25,676 nucleotides of DNA from DATMNI01 sp035570275 (lineage in GTDB: Bacteria; Acidobacteriota; Terriglobia; Bryobacterales; Bryobacteraceae). Each line of letters begins with the position of its first letter. Positions within the stretch are counted from its first letter, which is position 1. The stretch is from contig DATMNI010000396.1 of the NCBI GenBank assembly GCA_035570275.1, positions 1-25,676 on the forward strand, written 5' to 3'. Made by a program: the position numbers and the translations under genes. The notes beneath the pieces are model-generated. The model was given only the letters and a program-made list of their open reading frames with translations. It had not been told where the DNA came from and ran no database searches. Of this stretch, positions 24,756-25,676 are shown in pieces.

Positions 24756-25568
24756 AGATCCCCAGGCCCGGATGATGGTCCTGGGAGTGAGCGCCAAAAG
24801 CGGCTTGCGGAGTTTGCGGTAAGAACACGACATTTTGCCACCGCAGGACACGGGGCGTGCGAGAATCTCTCAAGCGGAGATACGCGAGTGTATCTCGATG
24901 GCCGCGGTTGTGGTCTTGTTAAGCGGGAGAATCTGACTTACATCGTCGACAATCCGCTGTACGCCCTTGCGCACGAACTCGCCACTTTCCTTTCTGATTC
25001 ACCGATACCAAACGCGCCTCCACATGATGACCAGCGCGCCCTCCAGAACATTCTTCTGCGGCGCACCGCCGGTATACCAAGCGAACTCAGGCCCATTCGT
25101 GGGACAGGCAGTGGGACAGACGGTGCGGCATCCCCAGCAAGAAAGCGTTGGCGATCTTCGCGTGTCCCTGGATCGCGTAGCGGTTTACGGAACGGTTTTT
25201 GGACAATATTCGGACGCTTCGGCCGGATCACGCGCCACTCGTACAAAGGTAGTGACACAGTGCAGGATGCAGGCTCTCTACGAGTCGGCGACGATCTGCC
25301 CGGAGCGGGGACCTCCGCATGTACAGCTGGGGCGTGATGCGAATCGCGGCGCAGGAGCTCGTCCGGAAAGGGGTAAGTTTCGGGGCCGGACCTGATGCGT
25401 ACATGCACCATCACGAGACGAGGCGAGGGGCGGAAAAACTGTTACGCTGATTGCTGTGGAAAAACGACTGAGCATCTTTTTGGGTCTCTTGATCAGGCTC
25501 AGAACGTGGAGCGCGCGGGGAGAAACCGCCCTGCGCCCGCCGACGCGGAAACCTGGAGGAGGCACACG
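24756..25568. other. About 0.8 kb with no recognisable gene
   Basis: Overlapping open frames exist on both strands (for example plus 24888-25337 and 24967-25395, minus 24938-25414), but none shows a known motif or a convincing ribosome binding site. A 9-bp direct repeat (25099-25107 and 25111-25119) with 12-bp spacing is the only regular feature noted. It may be decayed coding DNA or intergenic sequence. Confidence 0.4.
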
Positions 25569-25676
25569 ATGAACATGCTGTTGTGGGTCCCTGCAGGTCC
25601 TCGCCGCGCTCCTGTACGGAGCGTCGGGCGTCATGAAGGTCTTCATGTTCGACAAGGTAAGCGAGCAGGTCCCGTC
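25569..25676 (+). CDS. DoxX-like membrane protein, N-terminus only, with apparent 1-nt frameshift
   Basis: ATG 25569 follows a strong ribosome binding site (GGAGGAGG, 25554-25562). The first codons read MNMLLWV. If one C of the CCC run near 25589-25591 is skipped, the frame continues LQVLAALLYGASGVMKVFMF, which is the first membrane helix and GxxK-type turn seen in DoxX-family proteins. As written, the frame instead reads an arginine/proline-rich non-membrane sequence. The family are small four-helix inner-membrane proteins of about 110-140 residues. The window ends before the rest can be checked. The frameshift could be a base-calling error or a genuine mutation. Confidence 0.5.
   Translation, partial: MNMLLWVPAGPRRAPVRSVGRHEGLHVRQGKRAGPV

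Noticed and set aside
24938..25414. Minus-strand frame of 158 codons near the right edge
   Set aside because: No recognisable domain or ribosome binding site, and competing frames of similar length exist on the other strand.
1..25676. CRISPR array, tRNA, rRNA or prophage structural genes
   Set aside because: No regularly spaced repeats, cloverleaf-like segments, rRNA signature stretches or phage structural proteins were seen by eye.

Overview
The window is chromosomal DNA from a high-GC Gram-negative bacterium. The best guess is an Acidobacteriota (Solibacter/Bryobacter-like) or a metagenomic relative. This rests on a TonB-dependent receptor with an N-terminal carboxypeptidase-regulatory-like domain and on the style of the glycosyltransferases, so it is an inference from gene content and not a marker-gene assignment. 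No rRNA, tRNA or CRISPR array was seen.

Positions 1-4940 are a graveyard of mobile-element genes. In order they are: a possible small membrane protein (44-244, minus); the C-terminal part of an IS91-type HUH/Y2 transposase (277-960, minus); a frameshifted small accessory gene (about 928-1295, plus); a small ORF (1216-1479, plus); a large serine recombinase broken by at least six indels (1352-2598, plus); 490 bp with nothing recognisable; a broken zinc-finger-like accessory gene (about 3090-3501, plus); a broken ParB-like gene (3541-4528, plus); and the 5' part of an IS21-like transposase (4526-4940, plus). The last three look like one transposon module.

Positions 4940-23885 hold one long minus-strand operon of 13 genes. 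All 13 frames are open. Eight of the junctions are 4-bp ATGA stop/start overlaps and the other four are gaps of 15 bp or less or short overlaps. In transcription order the genes are: MurG-like glycosyltransferase, GT4, GT4, heparinase II/III-type lyase, APH-fold kinase (called APH3 here), MsbA-type ABC exporter, TonB-dependent receptor, glycosyltransferase-deacetylase fusion, Gfo/Idh/MocA oxidoreductase, DegT aminotransferase, APH-fold kinase (APH2), nucleotide-sugar 4-epimerase, and a third APH-fold kinase (APH1). APH1 is cut inside its catalytic loop by the IS21-like fragment, so the downstream end of the cluster is probably lost.

Together the operon looks like a system that makes, modifies, exports and trims a glycan or glycoconjugate. 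The epimerase, oxidoreductase and aminotransferase would supply amino or uronic sugars. Four glycosyltransferase domains would assemble the glycan and a deacetylase domain would trim N-acetyl groups. A half-size ABC transporter would flip or export an intermediate, and a lyase and an outer-membrane receptor would act outside. Three APH-fold kinases of unknown substrate are the strangest component. I do not recognise this gene set as a named system.

Positions 23886-25676 contain a 38-codon remnant of a second MurG-like glycosyltransferase, an AT-richer stretch with plausible minus-strand promoters and a palindrome, about 0.8 kb with no recognisable gene, and at the right edge the start of a DoxX-like membrane protein carrying a 1-nt frameshift.
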